Below, one piece after another: positions 13,101 through 24,593 of a DNA stretch of 64,000 bases. The translations under genes were made by a program, and so were the position numbers. Position 1 is the stretch's first letter; the number at the start of each line of letters is the position of its first letter. A model generated the notes under the pieces. That model saw nothing but the letters and a program-made list of their open reading frames with translations. It had not been told where the DNA came from and did no database searches. The DNA is taken from NCBI RefSeq assembly GCF_932526225.1, contig NC_064046.1:2046001-2110000 (forward strand), given 5' to 3'. This DNA is from Nematostella vectensis. Taxonomy: Eukaryota; Cnidaria; Anthozoa; Actiniaria; Edwardsiidae.

Positions 13101-16100
13101 GATTTTCTGGTGAGGCAGCAATTTTTTTTCATACTTATTATTTAATTGTTTTATGCTAACTTTAAAGTGTGGTGTAGCTCTATAAGGACCGATTCTGTGT
13201 CTGTCGTAGGTTCTGGTAGAGTATGGTAATAATGAAGGTTTTGAGACCTTGTTGGAAGCAAGAAAGATAGTTGAAGCGGTAAGAAGGGGACAATTTTGCC
13301 TTCCTCCCTTGTTTATTCATTTTTTCTCCTTCAATGACTTTGTTTGTTTTTGTTTGTTTGTTTGTTTGTTTTTTTTATTATTATTATTAAAATAGGACCA
13401 AGAAATAAGCAGAGACAGCATTTTGGAAAATGAAAGTACATCTGAAACATCTCAGGGTAAAATTATTATTTTTTAATTCACTCCTGTTACTAGTACTGTA
13501 GCTGTGTAATGATGAAACGCACTGGGTTATGAATCTCATGATTCTACTTTGACAAGAGCCAAGTGCTCCTGAACACTTAAAATTTTGTGTAGTCTTTTCT
13601 CTGGAAAGATGAAACGCTTGCCTTAAATTCTGTATTTCTGTCTAACAGGTGTAGATGACTATCAGACCAGAGAGGAGTTTCCATTTGAGACAACTACCAC
13701 AGAGGAAGGCTTTGTTTACGCACCAGTAAGAGAACAATAAGGTTTAATATCAAACTTAGTATGTATTTGACTATCTAGGCTGGGTTTCATGGAGTAGGAA
13801 TGGGGACATCTTCCCTTAAAGATGATATTACAATAAATCTTGATAATGGCAAATTGGTCATTGAGTCTGTCTGTTTCTCATAGCTTTTATTTTCAAGGTC
13901 ACTTTTTCAAACTTTTAACAAATGGATTCAGTTCCCAGGAGGATAAAATGGGAAATCTATCAGTATTAAGATTATTTTATTATATTCTAAAATTGAAACA
14001 CTTAAAAGTAGAAACATGTTGAAAAATTATAACCTTATTATGAAATATTAAAAAAATTAAATCCTTAGCATTCTTGCAGGCATTTTCCTGGTGTTTTGTT
14101 TTTGGTAGGCTATACCCCCTTTTCTAATCACTAGTTGTTGTAAGACCAGAACACAATATAATGGCAACCACAACTTGGTGTATAGCAAAAGAAAAGGGGG
14201 AAAAACGGAAAGTTAAAAAATATGAAAAAAACTTAAAGAATGGCAGTACTATAAGTTTCCAGTTTCATATTGCAGACTATTCGGGTGGTCGCATGAGCCA
14301 TTATAATGGAATCCTGTCTTGCTTTTCAGTGCCCACACGACCACCCATGTGCCAGGTCAGACGCAGGTACCAGAGACCATCCATGCAACTTTGAGCAGAG
14401 AGTGCAACTATCGCTAGTGGAGGTACATATACTTTGCATTTGGAAGCAGATTGCATCACACCCGCACCACATTGTGCGTGTCCCATGTGAATGAGGGAGG
14501 GGTCAGATATACAGGAGGGGGAAGGGTCTGGAATACAAAAAATTCTGGGTTTCAAAAATCAGGTGGTCTGTTTAGTTGAAGTGGGTTTTTTTCTGTGGCA
14601 AAAACTTTGAGAGTTGCCCATTCACCACCAAGACATTGTTAGAACTGTTTTGTTTGTTTGTTTTTTTTTGCCAAGAAATTTACAGGTTTGAAAAAGTGGG
14701 GCTATGTGACGGAACGATTCTCCTACCTTGTGCTCCGTAAGGGAGAAAGGAGAGGCTCAGGTATGTTGCACCAAAGTTTTTTATATGGTAAGACTGAATA
14801 GTATACCCCATTAGACCAATCATATTCTATAAAGCACTATATAGCGGTGGAATTCTCACACCAAGTGCGCTATTAACACACCTTTAGATCTTTCATTGCG
14901 TGGTTCTGCTATAGGGAATTTATCACACCAAGTGCTCTATGACCACACCTTTAGATCTTTCATTGCGTGGTTCTGCTATAGGGAATTTCTTACACCAAGT
15001 GCGCTATTAACACACACCTTTAGATCTTTCATTGCGTGGTTCTGCTATAGGGAATTTCTCACACCAAGTGCTCTATGACCACACCTTTAGATCTTTCATT
15101 GCGTGGTTCTGCTATAGGGAATTTCTTACACCAAGTGCGCTATTAACACACACCTTTAGATCTTTCATGGCATGGTAGTGCTTTAGTTAAATTCTCACAT
15201 CAAGTGCTTTGTTTAAATCCCCTTCAGATCATTCGTGGCCCCGTCTTCTTGAGCCTGTCAGGTTACGCGGGAAGCATGTCATTTGCAGGCTATGCTCCAG
15301 TAATGGTTAGTGATACGCCTTACCGAAACCTCAACGTGACAGAAATCCCGGTATAACCGAATATATATAATCGAGCCCCACCTCCACGAAACACAAAGAA
15401 AAACCGGCGTCTTTAAGCTCATTTTTACATAATTCAATGGCAATTAGCATTCCTAAGACTACGTAAATAAGACAAAGAAGGATCGTCAAATGCTATCATT
15501 TTTCCATGATGCCTATGACTGCGCACCCAAATCCCAAATTGTGCCCTTCGAACCTCGATAGGCTAAGTGCAAATGCTCATGTATGTTTTTTTTTCTTCAG
15601 GCGATATAGAACAAAAAGTTTTGTCGAAGAAGAAAGATAGGTAAGATGGGAAGATTAGCAAAGGGAATTCTACACAAGCGTAATTCGCTCGTAACACCCC
15701 GACCTGTGACTCTACTTCTCAAAGAGAGTGGGAAAGCATCGATTTTCATCGGCTGATTTGGAAAAACTTTTTTGGTATTTGCGACGATTTGATAAATAAA
15801 AAAAACTTTGTTTTAAAGTTTTGATTTCAAGATTGCTTGAGATAATTATTATTTCACTATTGAATGAAAACAACCAGGCAGGGCTGTTTGAATTGACCTT
15901 TTTAATGCACCATCCCTACTTGTCCTTACCCCACATTATTTGATGATCATACAGTATTTTTCAATCTCTTTCTGTGACTCTACTTTTTCCTTTATCATTA
16001 GCCTGCAAGCTTTAGCTCCACGTCAATTAATAACCTCCACTACCCCACCCCCTTCTATTGCTTTGGCCTATATAACTGTGTTGAAGATGTTAAATTTCCT

Positions 16101-16239
16101 TGTCATTTCCAGTGATGTCTACAAGTGTGTTCGCCATCTCAGCAAATGGGGCGACTTGGTAGCGTTGCCTGACGATAGGGTGCGACCGCTGAACAACCCT
16201 GACATCACAGTAACCAGGAGAGGCAAACTTAGGAAATGA
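7164..16239 (+). CDS. METTL17: Mitochondrial methyltransferase-like protein 17 (Rsm22 family), 17 exons
   Basis: METTL17/Rsm22 proteins act in mitochondria on assembly of the small ribosomal subunit. Exons: 7164-7259, 7777-8050, 8136-8261, 8610-8832, 9520-9601, 10392-10465, 11939-12033, 12644-12717, 13002-13109, 13210-13278, 13396-13456, 13649-13725, 14330-14422, 14676-14760, 15228-15305, 15601-15640, 16113-16239. They sum to 1782 nt, 593 residues, in frame throughout. The first exon is rich in Arg, Lys and Tyr with no acidic residue, as expected of a mitochondrial presequence. The SAM-fold glycine loop is DFGSGVGT (282-289). Cysteines 454, 460 and 472 with the pair 532/535 match the positions through which the family is reported to hold a 4Fe-4S cluster. 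Exon 2 encodes four [12 protein letters not shown] repeats (about 46-77), an unusual low-complexity insert. The exon 1 choice rests on phase and presequence character and is the least certain part. Confidence 0.92.
7484..7720. mobile_element. Inverted-repeat element with decayed hammerhead-like motifs, copy A
   Basis: In METTL17 intron 1. Arms containing GTATGTTAAACACCTCTGTG (7564 onward) and its complement near 7660-7690 enclose two facing motifs of the form GCTGACGTTT-GAGCTTAGCCC and GCTCAAAACATCAGC. The outer left piece also occurs inverted at the end of the copy at 12.4 kb. Confidence 0.6.
7813..7908 (+). repeat. 24-bp coding tandem repeat in METTL17 exon 2
   Basis: Four units of 24 bp around CCCCAGGGGGTGGTAGTCAA keep the reading frame and encode [12 protein letters not shown] repeats. 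Three units look identical and the last has two changes. Confidence 0.9.
8866..8990. mobile_element. Inverted-repeat element with decayed hammerhead-like motif, copy B
   Basis: In METTL17 intron 4. The ends ACACCTCTGTGAAA and a TTTCATAGAGGTGT complement enclose, on the minus strand, CTGGCAAAGGGCTAATGCTT followed by GAAATGCCAGC. This is the copy-A motif with core changes, so it is unlikely to be active. Confidence 0.55.
9944..10220. mobile_element. MITE with AGGGGCAGTAAG ends, METTL17 intron 5
   Basis: Inverted ends AGGGGCAGTAAG and CTTACTGCCCCTG enclose about 275 bp full of GTGAAACGTGAT/CGTGATCC-type short repeats. Similar text without clear ends occurs at 3785-3945 in an MVD intron. Confidence 0.65.
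11212..11814. mobile_element. hAT-like element rich in CGCGTAAT repeats, METTL17 intron 6
   Basis: Inverted ends CAGGGCTTCTGGAATTA at the left and TAATTCCAGTAGCCCTG at the right, about 600 bp. Short CGCGTAAT-type motifs repeat near both ends. The CAGGG ends suggest a hAT-type MITE. No transposase. Confidence 0.72.
12165..12424. mobile_element. Inverted-repeat element with decayed hammerhead-like motifs, copy C
   Basis: In METTL17 intron 7. The plus strand has CTGAGAAAGGGCTAACACTC then GAAATGTCAGC near 12260-12293, with an opposed partner near 12205-12240, followed by TTTCACAGAGGCATTTAACA and a right end shared inverted with copy A. Confidence 0.58.
12728..12828. mobile_element. TTAA MITE fragment
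   Basis: The terminal ~100 bp of the family, starting at a CTTTCAATATTTTAAAATA landmark and ending GCGGCT-TTAA. It lies in METTL17 intron 8. Confidence 0.72.
13499..13578 (+). mobile_element. Copy of the ~80-bp MITE in METTL17 intron 11
   Basis: Body AATGATGAAACGCACTGGG to AAGTGCTCCTGAAC, opposite in orientation to the two TPX2-intron copies. Confidence 0.68.
14850..15215. repeat. Five-unit 67/69-bp tandem array in METTL17 intron 14
   Basis: CTTTAGATCTTTCATTG recurs at 14882, 14949, 15018, 15085 and 15154, with alternating 67- and 69-bp spacing, so the higher-order unit is 136 bp. It ends close to the acceptor of exon 15 (15228). Confidence 0.9.
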
Positions 16240-16731
16240 ACGGATTCTACGATTTGCAAAGCGATATAGGTACTGGGCCGCCGAGCTTGTTGGAATCGTA
16301 TGGAAGTTATATTGGATTTGTTATAACAAGCCAATCCGAGGTAATATGACGTAACCCGCGAAAACCAACGAAAATTGGGACAGAAATATAGGTTTTCTTG
16401 TAGCCGTGAATTTTTCTGCCTAGGTTAGTTTGGGGTGAGTCTCGTGGTCGTTTGTGGAGGGTCCACGATAGGAGTGTACTCTATTTTCCCGCGAGCTCTC
16501 TTCCTGGTGTTTTTGTTGATCAGCCATTTACTAGGAAGGGATGGACTGGCTCGGATCAGAAGCAGGAGTAGTAGGTAGCCCGTAGTTGTAACGACTGATG
16601 CGGGCACAATAGATGAATTAAGGGAAGACTCGATGTCTCAATGTTTTTTTCTTGTTTCTCTGAGTATTAAAGCTAGCCGGCTCTCCGGAGATTCGGGATT
16701 ACTGTGAAAGGGGAAAAGGAGAAGGGATCCG

Positions 16732-16979
16732 GTTATATTATTGTCACCAGTTTACTTCCGGTCGATTACGTAACAATCTCCGATGATTTTTAAAAGAAAA
16801 CGCGAAAAATATTTCAATTGAAAGCAGTGTGTCTATTGGAAGTTTCTTTGAGGATGTGATCGATAATTTAGAGTGGATGGCCTGTTAAATATCTCGGATT
16901 CTAATAGATTCTTTTGTCTTTTAACGGTTGAGGTTTCCGTCGGACCTCCGAAAGTAAACTGGTGACAATGCGGCTTTAA
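16732..16979. mobile_element. TTAA MITE, near-complete
   Basis: About 248 bp with the right end CAATGCGGCT followed by TTAA; the left end is damaged (TTATATTATTGTCACC). It lies downstream of METTL17. Confidence 0.8.
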
Positions 16980-17144
16980 AGCTGGCTTTTCACAAGCGAA
17001 GATATGTAAAAGCTGACGAGCATGTTAGAATCACACAAACAGCTTTTCGCTAAAGGGGGGGGGGGGGGGGGGGGGGGGGGTTGGCTCAGTGACAAAAAGT
17101 GGAGGGTAATTTTTTTAGTTATATCCGTAGCGCTACCTCCGTAG

Positions 17145-17490
17145 GCGCTCTGTTGCTTGTTATGAGCGTCCATGTGTACTTTTGTCACCCACCCTCCCCT
17201 CTCACAAAGACTAAATTGGTCACTGTGTTCCCCCTTGTTTCCCACGGACTCGTAACGTCCCTATATGTCAGGCGCTCTGTTGCTTGTTATGAGCGTCCGT
17301 ATAGGTCATGTGTACTTTTGTCACCCACCCTCCCCTCCCTACAAAGTATTAATTGATCAGTGTGTTCCCCCTTGTCTCCCACGGACTCGTATTCGTAACG
17401 TCCCTATATGTCAAGCGCTCTGTTGCTTGTTATAGCGTCCGTATAGGTAATTTTGACGAACGTCCCTATATGTCACGCGTCCCTATGTCA
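17145..17490. repeat. Degenerate ~120-130-bp tandem repeat downstream of METTL17
   Basis: GTTGCTTGTTATGAGCGTCC and CCCACGGACTCGTA recur two to three times. A 26-base G run at about 17055-17080 precedes it. No coding content. Confidence 0.7.
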
Positions 17491-17827
17491 GGACCCCGGT
17501 CAATTTTTTTGGGTACATATGGCTTTCTGGCAGCCCAAGGTGGGGGGTTAAACCCCATAGATCGGCTACTTATATTACTCAAGAAGGTTGTCTTTGCTTC
17601 CTTCGCGAGGTAAAAAGGCTTTGTTGCTCTCTATTTCTTGAACGGCGAATCCGAGAAAACCTTAGGCTGCGTAGCAACCCAAAGAATTGGGGAAGAAGAG
17701 ACGAGGCACGCTAGGGAAGGCTGAGGTAGCGCTTTTAATCCCATCCTCTCCGGGCGGGCAGTGTCTCCATCATCTTCCTTCATACGCAGGCTAAAGAAAC
17801 CTCCAGTATTATCGGTTTGCTGGGATG

Positions 17828-18017
17828 TTAAAGCCGCATTGTCACCAGTTTACTTCCGGTCGATTACACAACAATATCCGATGATTTTTAACGGAAAACG
17901 CAAGAAAATATTTCATAATATTGAAAGCAGTGTGTCTATTGGAAGTTTCTTTAAGGATATGATCGATAATTTAGAGCGGATGGCCTGTTAAATGTATCGG
18001 TGACAATGCGGCTTTAA
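17828..18017. mobile_element. TTAA MITE with internal deletion
   Basis: Both ends are preserved and flanked by TTAA (17828-17831 and 18014-18017), giving 190 bp. The section that in other copies holds TTAACGGTTGAGGTTTC is deleted. It lies between the METTL17 and TPX2 3' ends. Confidence 0.85.
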
Positions 18018-18506
18018 GCTTCCCCTTACATCATTTTTAGACCAAATAATCGCCGGTCCAATAAACCTTTAGGGTAGAGTATCGTTACAAATGGTCTGGA
18101 GCTTGAGGAATCCGCTCGAACTCAAACTCTTGAGGAAACACACTCAATAGAACTTGTAGTTTAATAACCAGCAAGCTGTAGCGTATGTTTTTACACACAA
18201 TTACTTCTAAAAAAATCTCGCCCCATCTATTTTTTTTTCGATTTTTTTCTTTGATTTATGATATAAAAAGCTATAACCGTGATATTTACAAATAGCATAA
18301 AAATAACCAATGACAAATTTCGGGAGAATATGTCGTTTTACACTAGCGCCACGAAACATTCACTCAAAACAATTTGAGATTTATAGTGGTTATACGACCC
18401 ATTTTCAAATGGCCGTTCTTTGACACAGACGAATTAAAAATGGTTGCCTAGATGCCCCAGTAAAGTGCTACACAGTAATGGAAAAGAAAAATCAATCCAT
18501 GCTTGT

Positions 18507-21500
18507 CTATATGCGTATGTTACTCCTCGATCTTGTGTGCCAAGCAGGTGAATGTGCCTCCGTCAAGGGTTTTTCGCTGGGGAGGATTTGAACGCCCTTG
18601 AATCGAGCTATCGGGTTCGCTTTGTGTACCATCTGCTGTCGAAGCATAGCGATGTTGCGTCGTTCCTCCTCCTCCCTCTCCTCTTCTCTCTGCCGGAGAA
18701 TCGCTTCCTCCTCCATCTCTTTCTCGTGTTTTTGCATCTCGTAAATCGCTCTTTCCTGCGCCCGTTTGTCGCTGTTAAGCACGACATTATCGCATACTGT
18801 CGCTGGTTTCAGGGACTTCTTGGGTACGAAAGCAGGTTTGTACAACACGTTAGCCGAGTGAGACTTGAACACGACTTTTTTCTTTTCCTCTTCTAGTTCT
18901 TGCTGGACCTGGGGGTACGGGAAAAGATCGTGGAAGCATAAGTTGATTTGAAAATAGCATTCTTTGCGAGCCAAACACTTGCCACTCTTGAAACAACAGT
19001 GAGCTTAGTCCATACCTAAAATGTTTGTGGGACAAAGAAAAATGGGCGCGGCTCTTCGCGAACTTCCTATTATGTTGCTCTCTTTGTTCACAAGCAAAGT
19101 GGAACGGTTTACAATAAAGTTGGTGCACCGTTACTGTCGAATCCGTTGTATCGCGACCCGCGTTTTCAAAACACGATTTATTTTGGTTTTCTGTTCCGTC
19201 AGTAAAACCATTCTGAGCCAATCAAAGTCTCGCTTTGTGCACTTCCCTGGCTATCCTCTGGACGAAAACCAGACAGTGTCGCGACAGAAAGCCAGGCAAC
19301 TGCACTAGGCGAGAGATGGCAAGAATCTGATTGGCTGATAATAATTTGACTGGGGGAACAGAAAATCCCAAAAGAGAAAAACAAATCGATGTTTTGAAAA
19401 TGCGGCGTCGCGATACAACGAATTCATAATAATTCCCGTCACACATCTGCTTCACTGTATTTTGCGTACTCTTTAACACTTTCAGCTCAAGCACGTGAAA
19501 TATTTCCGCCGCAGGCTAGAGCGACAGTAGAGACACTTACCGAGTTGAGCCATTTCTCCGCCTTGACGGAGCCTCGATTCTCAGTCTCCAGGTTGAACGG
19601 CTCGAACTTTGTCGCCTGAAGGCGCGAAGTCGATGGGAGTAGGGGCTGGGGAGAGAAGCTACGTAGGGGCTGAGCCTTGAATTCTCGCGCCTGGACAAAA
19701 AAATAAGATTTTTTTTGTTTGAAATCATTTGTATAATTGCTTTATTTATTGTATTTACTTATTTGTTTTCCGGCATCTGTTACACCCGGGGCCGGTTCCT
19801 AGAAAGTAGGTTAGCGTTAACCTGCTTTCTATGAACCCGGCCAAGTGCTCAAGTGGGGGTTTCCTTAATGGGCGTGGCGCGTTAAAATAAAAACAGTAGG
19901 AAAAGCGATTCTTGTAGACATTTGTAAATTGCCATTATTTGCAGTGTTCAGGAGCACTTGGCTCTTGTCAAAGTGGAATCATGGGATTCATAACCCAGTG
20001 CGTTTCATCATTACACTGCGAATAACACATATTTATGACATGAAATATCAGCAATCGGGTAGATAGAAGGACCAGTTCATAAATTACTATCTTCAAGAGT
20101 TTGGGAGAGTCAGACCCCCCCTAAACCCCTCTAGGGTTGCACTGTTGCCTGAGGATTATGCATCTACTCCTACCTTTTTCTCTTCCTCCAACATCTCTTG
20201 GATCTTTTTCTCCTTTTTAGCGAGAGCCTCTTTATTTCTCTGCTCAAACGAGAAGGGAGCAGGGGCTGTCGCCTGGTGGGGAAGTTCTGGTTTGAACTCC
20301 ATCTTCTTGTACTCTGGGACAGGCTGGGCTTTGAATGGAGCAGGCTTATCCTGAATTAGAGCATAGTCAAATGTTTAAAAATGTGTATATGAGGCTAATG
20401 TGTGTACGGGTTCCTCACAGAGTTCAGCAGTGTTCAGGAGCACTTAGCTCTTGTCAAAGTGGAATCATGTGATTCATAACCCAGTGCGTTTCATCATAAC
20501 ACTACTTGGATAAACCTTAGAAGAAGGTTAGTTAGCTTTAGCCTTGTAGCTGTTTAAGCTGTTTACCTTTTACTTCCACCATGTTAGGTACACTTAAATC
20601 GATACTCCCCTATATATGTATATAAGTATAACTAACTAACCTCTTGAAGTGTTTCTTCTAGCTTCTGTTTATAAATCTCTCCTCTGTTATCCGTTGTAAG
20701 GTTGAATGGCTCTGGCTCTGTCACTGGTTTGGCAGTCGATGACTTGACACCATAGGTCCCAGATTTTTCAACAATTTTGGGGTCAAATTCCCTGGCTTTA
20801 AATTTGTAGCTAGAAAAAGAAATATAAATTAGAAGGGGTCATCCTTATTTGTTATTAAACATAGCAACATAAACTTATCAAATAGAGGATAACCACCCCT
20901 CATCTAGCCATTCATCACCACCTACCTTCTCATCTCTTCTACAATTCTCTCTTCCTCTTCTTCCCGACTGAGGCAGTCAGCAGCCCTTGGTCTGTGCCTG
21001 TCACTGGTGGTGAGATTAGGTGTCTTTGGGCATGTCAGGCCCTTCTTCTGTTTACCATGCTGACTTGGCACATCATCCTCGCTCTGCTCTTGTGATCTCC
21101 GGCTGCGGAATCTGGGCGGAGTTTTAGTCTGGAAGGTATAGCATCTTTCAGCCATTGACACAAAGCCTTCATATCCATTGTCACCGCTGTCTTCATGCTT
21201 TCTCTTCCGACTCCCATTATCAAAGCTGAATGGCTCTGGCTTGGTGACCCCCTTGTTCTTGAAAGACTAAAGAAGAAGAAAATATTGTCTTTTTATTCAT
21301 CTATTATGTGATTCAGAATGAGATAGGCACTCATTCATTTTTTCACCTGTGTGAGATCAACTTAAACAAGAAAAACAGATAACAGGAATGGGAGATTTTA
21401 TTATTATCACTAGGATGCAAAAGCCAGATTAAAAGAACATGTCTGTTTGATTTTAAGGCACTTGTGTTTGACCAATTCTCATTTTTTTGCAATTGGGTTT

Positions 21501-23947
21501 GCTCTTGCATCTCTTACTGAGAACCAACCTTTCTAAAAACAAAGTTGCTTGGAGCATTAGACCATTTTTTTTTGTTCTGATGAAGATTTCTTTCTTTTTA
21601 AAACATCATTGCGTTCAGAGAGGCATAGAACAGAAAACTTCAACCATTGAGTTGCTCTCTATTTTCCAAAACATTTATGCACACCACCTAGTTCTTTTCT
21701 AAAACTTGTCTAAGAAGACTTACTAGACCAGAGAATATAGCAGTAGTTGACTCATGTATATTACTCACAGGGGATGGTGGGTGCTGTCTTAGTGTTTCAA
21801 CAAAATCCTTTTCCTTCTTTTCTGGGCAATTCTGGTTTGCACTAGGCTTGACCCTACTGTCTGTTTGGAAATGGAACTCTTGTGGCCGTGTAAGTTGGTC
21901 CACTGATCGCACTGGTTTGTAGGCAGCTTGCTTTTGGGCTTTCTTTCTGTAATCATCATGTTGTTTCATCTTTGCCCTAAACATCTCTCGCATTTTGTTT
22001 ATCTCTTCAAGTTCTTGCTCTTCATGGGTCTTTTCAACATGTGTCTTTGGTTTCATCTTTGGCCTCCTGAAAATGTAAACAATGTTTTTAATCAAAAACA
22101 AAACCTGCAGCATATTGGTCAAGCAAGCTAATCCTTTGCATAAATACTTTATTCTCATTATAATTCCTTCTAAATAGCCATACATCTTTCAATACAGAAG
22201 ACAAAAAGTCTTGGCCTCTATAAGAGTCACTGTACCACAGAAAAATCGTATGGGCCACCACACAAAAAAAGGCACAGACATCATTGCTGATAATAAAAAA
22301 ATATTATTATTCAATTGCCGATTCTACAATAATCTTTGGTTTTCATTTACTGTGGTAGGAAATTTGCAGTATTTCCTTCAAACCCTAATGTTTAAATGAT
22401 AGATAAATTTCTCAAAAACTTGCAGAAAATTAATTCAAATGGAAAACTACATCATTATGTCATCCGATCTACTTTTGCATAACATGGCCCATACATGGGA
22501 CTTAAAAACAAGGCAGACTTACTTTAAGACATTAGGAGTACTAGGAAGAGTCAGCAGGGGTTTCTTGGCCTTTGGTGCACCACTCCTGGCAGAGGGTTGG
22601 AAAACACAGTTATCTCCTTCACTCTTACTGCTTGCATTCGAGCAAGTCGAGGCTGTGCGTGGCCGTGATTGGCGGTGGGATTTCCTGGGGGCCTTCGCAG
22701 CATTTGCTCTTGCCCTGTCAAAAAATAAATTATTAATAATAAGATACCAAAGACGATAGAATTATCAGTGAATTTTTGAATGGTCACAAGTCCCTCAGGT
22801 AACATTGGTGAGATTTTGACACTAACATAATGATGCTTTTCAAACAATTCTACAAAGAAACCTCTAAAAATAGTTCTGCAAAGACACTTATCACATGATT
22901 TCAAAGGTGAAAAGGAAGTTTTTGATGTTGATCTATAAAAGGTTAAAGTTATAGATCTACAGAAAATTACTTAAAATACGATACTCATCAGATCAGATAG
23001 CTAAGACTTCTCTAATGTTATTATTCCCTAACTCAAAGCAAAGGGATGTTCTTATAAAAAATAGCTTAGGCATGCGAACCCGAAAATACTTACTTATAAT
23101 GCACCAGGTCAGTTTCAGCGAGAATTTGCAAAAAAGTTTTCGCTAGCTAAAGAGTGCATAGTACTCTCTAATTACTAGGTTACTTGTTTATAGTTTATTT
23201 TAATTTTTATACCTCGTAAGTAATGGGGAGCTTGGCTTGGTCTTTTTCATGGGGGGTTGGAAGGCATTTTTCTCAGACGGTGGCGCACTGGTCTTTCTTG
23301 ACCACGATGCAGTCGAAAGCACAATGTTGTTACGCTTTACAGGTTTATTATCTGGATTTACGACATCAGAGTCATTTGTTTCCGATGGTGCTGTGTTTTC
23401 AAGCCTTTGAGGCATATCTATGGCTACTGATGGAGTTTTCTCGGGCGGTTTCGAAGTGATTTCGGGCTCTACTGGCTTCACTGCTTCGATAGTTGGAATG
23501 TTTGGTGCCTCGTTTTCTTTAGCCGAATCTTCCTCCAAGCTGTCCGTATCGATACCAGTATCGGGGGAAATTGAGCAAACTTTGGGTTCCTTTGCTGTTT
23601 CCATGTTTTTAATGTTCGACTCTTCCCCTTCTATGGTGTTTTCCTCTAGACTATCCGCCTCAATTCCAGTTTTGTTGCATGTTGTTGAAGGGACTTCAGA
23701 TTCAAGAGTTTGTGCTTCGGATGGCTCGAACATCAAACTATCTTTCTCGATGCCACCATCATCCCCTGATCTGCAGTCTAAAGCAAAGGGAACTAGTGTT
23801 ATTACAACGATCGAGGGTAAAAGAACAACGCTACAGAGTTGACTTACCAAACCAGGCATCGACAGGTCCTTCTTCGTCCACCTTGGCACTGAAGTCAACA
23901 AACATCGGGGCATCATACTCGTAATTTGGATCAAAAAGGTCCGCCAT
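18507..23947 (-). CDS. TPX2: TPX2 microtubule nucleation factor, 9 exons
   Basis: TPX2 binds microtubules, importin-alpha and Aurora A kinase and drives Ran-dependent spindle assembly. Exons on the minus strand: 23947-23848, 23777-23213, 22714-22523, 22066-21769, 21266-20926, 20809-20641, 20350-20174, 19690-19541, 18908-18507. They sum to 2394 nt, 797 residues, in frame (human about 747). The N-terminus has the Aurora-A-binding pattern YEYDAPMFVDF followed by DAWF. The middle is acidic and Ser/Pro-rich with two near-repeated GI(E/D)xDSLEE blocks. The C-terminal half carries the family's F-x-F-x-T/N motifs followed by Arg (for example FHFQTDSR, PFNLTTDNRG, PFSFEQRNKE, PFNLETENRG), long basic/acidic coiled-coil stretches, and the conserved terminal MVHKANPIARFKGVQI. 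The ATG at 23947 precedes the conserved N-terminus. The gene diverges from the NERD1-like gene. Confidence is high. Confidence 0.94.
19941..20020 (-). mobile_element. Small ~80-bp MITE with GCAGTGT ends
   Basis: GCAGTGTTCAGGAGCACTTG at the left, TTACACTGC at the right, in TPX2 intron 7. The same repeat occurs at 13499-13578 (opposite orientation) and 20428-20503. Confidence 0.7.
20428..20503 (-). mobile_element. Second TPX2-intron copy of the ~80-bp MITE
   Basis: Same body as the 19.9-kb copy with a few substitutions, in TPX2 intron 6. Confidence 0.68.
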
Positions 23948-24593
23948 TTCGGCAAAATAACTGTAAAAATAATAACTTAATTCGCAGCAAAACTAATCTA
24001 GCTATTGAGATACTAAGGAAGTTACAAGATAGAATAGTCGCTAGGACTTCATAACCAAACGTTCATGCTCAGAGCTCGTTTGCTGTTGGAAGGGACAACA
24101 GTTGAGTTCAAACTTTCCACGCTTTCGGGATGAGCCAATCAGATTCGATGGCTTTGATAAGTCAAACGTTAAATTTCCATGTAAGGTTATCCGAACCATA
24201 TATGGAGTTAAACTTTTCAAAATGGCTTCTCTCGCCCCAGGTTCTTTCGAGTAGATGCGGAACGCCTGTCTCATCACTCATTGTGACTGTGAAAGAAAGC
24301 AACAGAAGAGGAATCAATAAAGAAAAAGATATCAGAGTTTTAGATATGTAGAAGCGTAAAAGTAGCTGGACGGAATCATGCTTCCTCGGTATCTGACATC
24401 AATTAGTGAGTATTTTGAAATAAAAAATTAAAATCAATTTTCATTTCTGTCTAAAAAGTGGCTTCACATGACATTAGCTTACTTTATCTGTTTATACTAA
24501 ACTCATATTTTTTTTCACCCAAAATTAAGAGATATACTCAGGGCAATTCGTTATTTTATTCTCTAGTTGCAGTGCTCATTCAGTGCATCCTAG
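23948..24593. promoter_or_regulatory. Divergent start region between TPX2 and the NERD1-like gene
   Basis: The two start codons are 646 bp apart on opposite strands. The TPX2 start lies in a YY1-like AAATGGCGGAC context, like the MVD start. Part of this interval may be 5' untranslated exon. A short minus-strand open frame at 24041-24277 has no recognisable homology. Confidence 0.45.

Larger units (their letters stand above)
16240..18506. other. Convergent spacer between METTL17 and TPX2
   Basis: 2.3 kb holding two TTAA MITEs, a 26-base G run and the tandem repeat at 17.1-17.5 kb. I see no gene. The 3' UTRs of both flanking genes must lie here. Confidence 0.7.

Noticed and set aside
19021..19308. 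Plus-strand open frame opposite TPX2
   Set aside because: It lies in a TPX2 intron with no homology and no splice partners.
24041..24277. 78-codon minus-strand frame between TPX2 and the NERD1-like gene
   Set aside because: No homology and not in phase with TPX2 exon 1, which already has a good start. Treated as promoter or 5' UTR.
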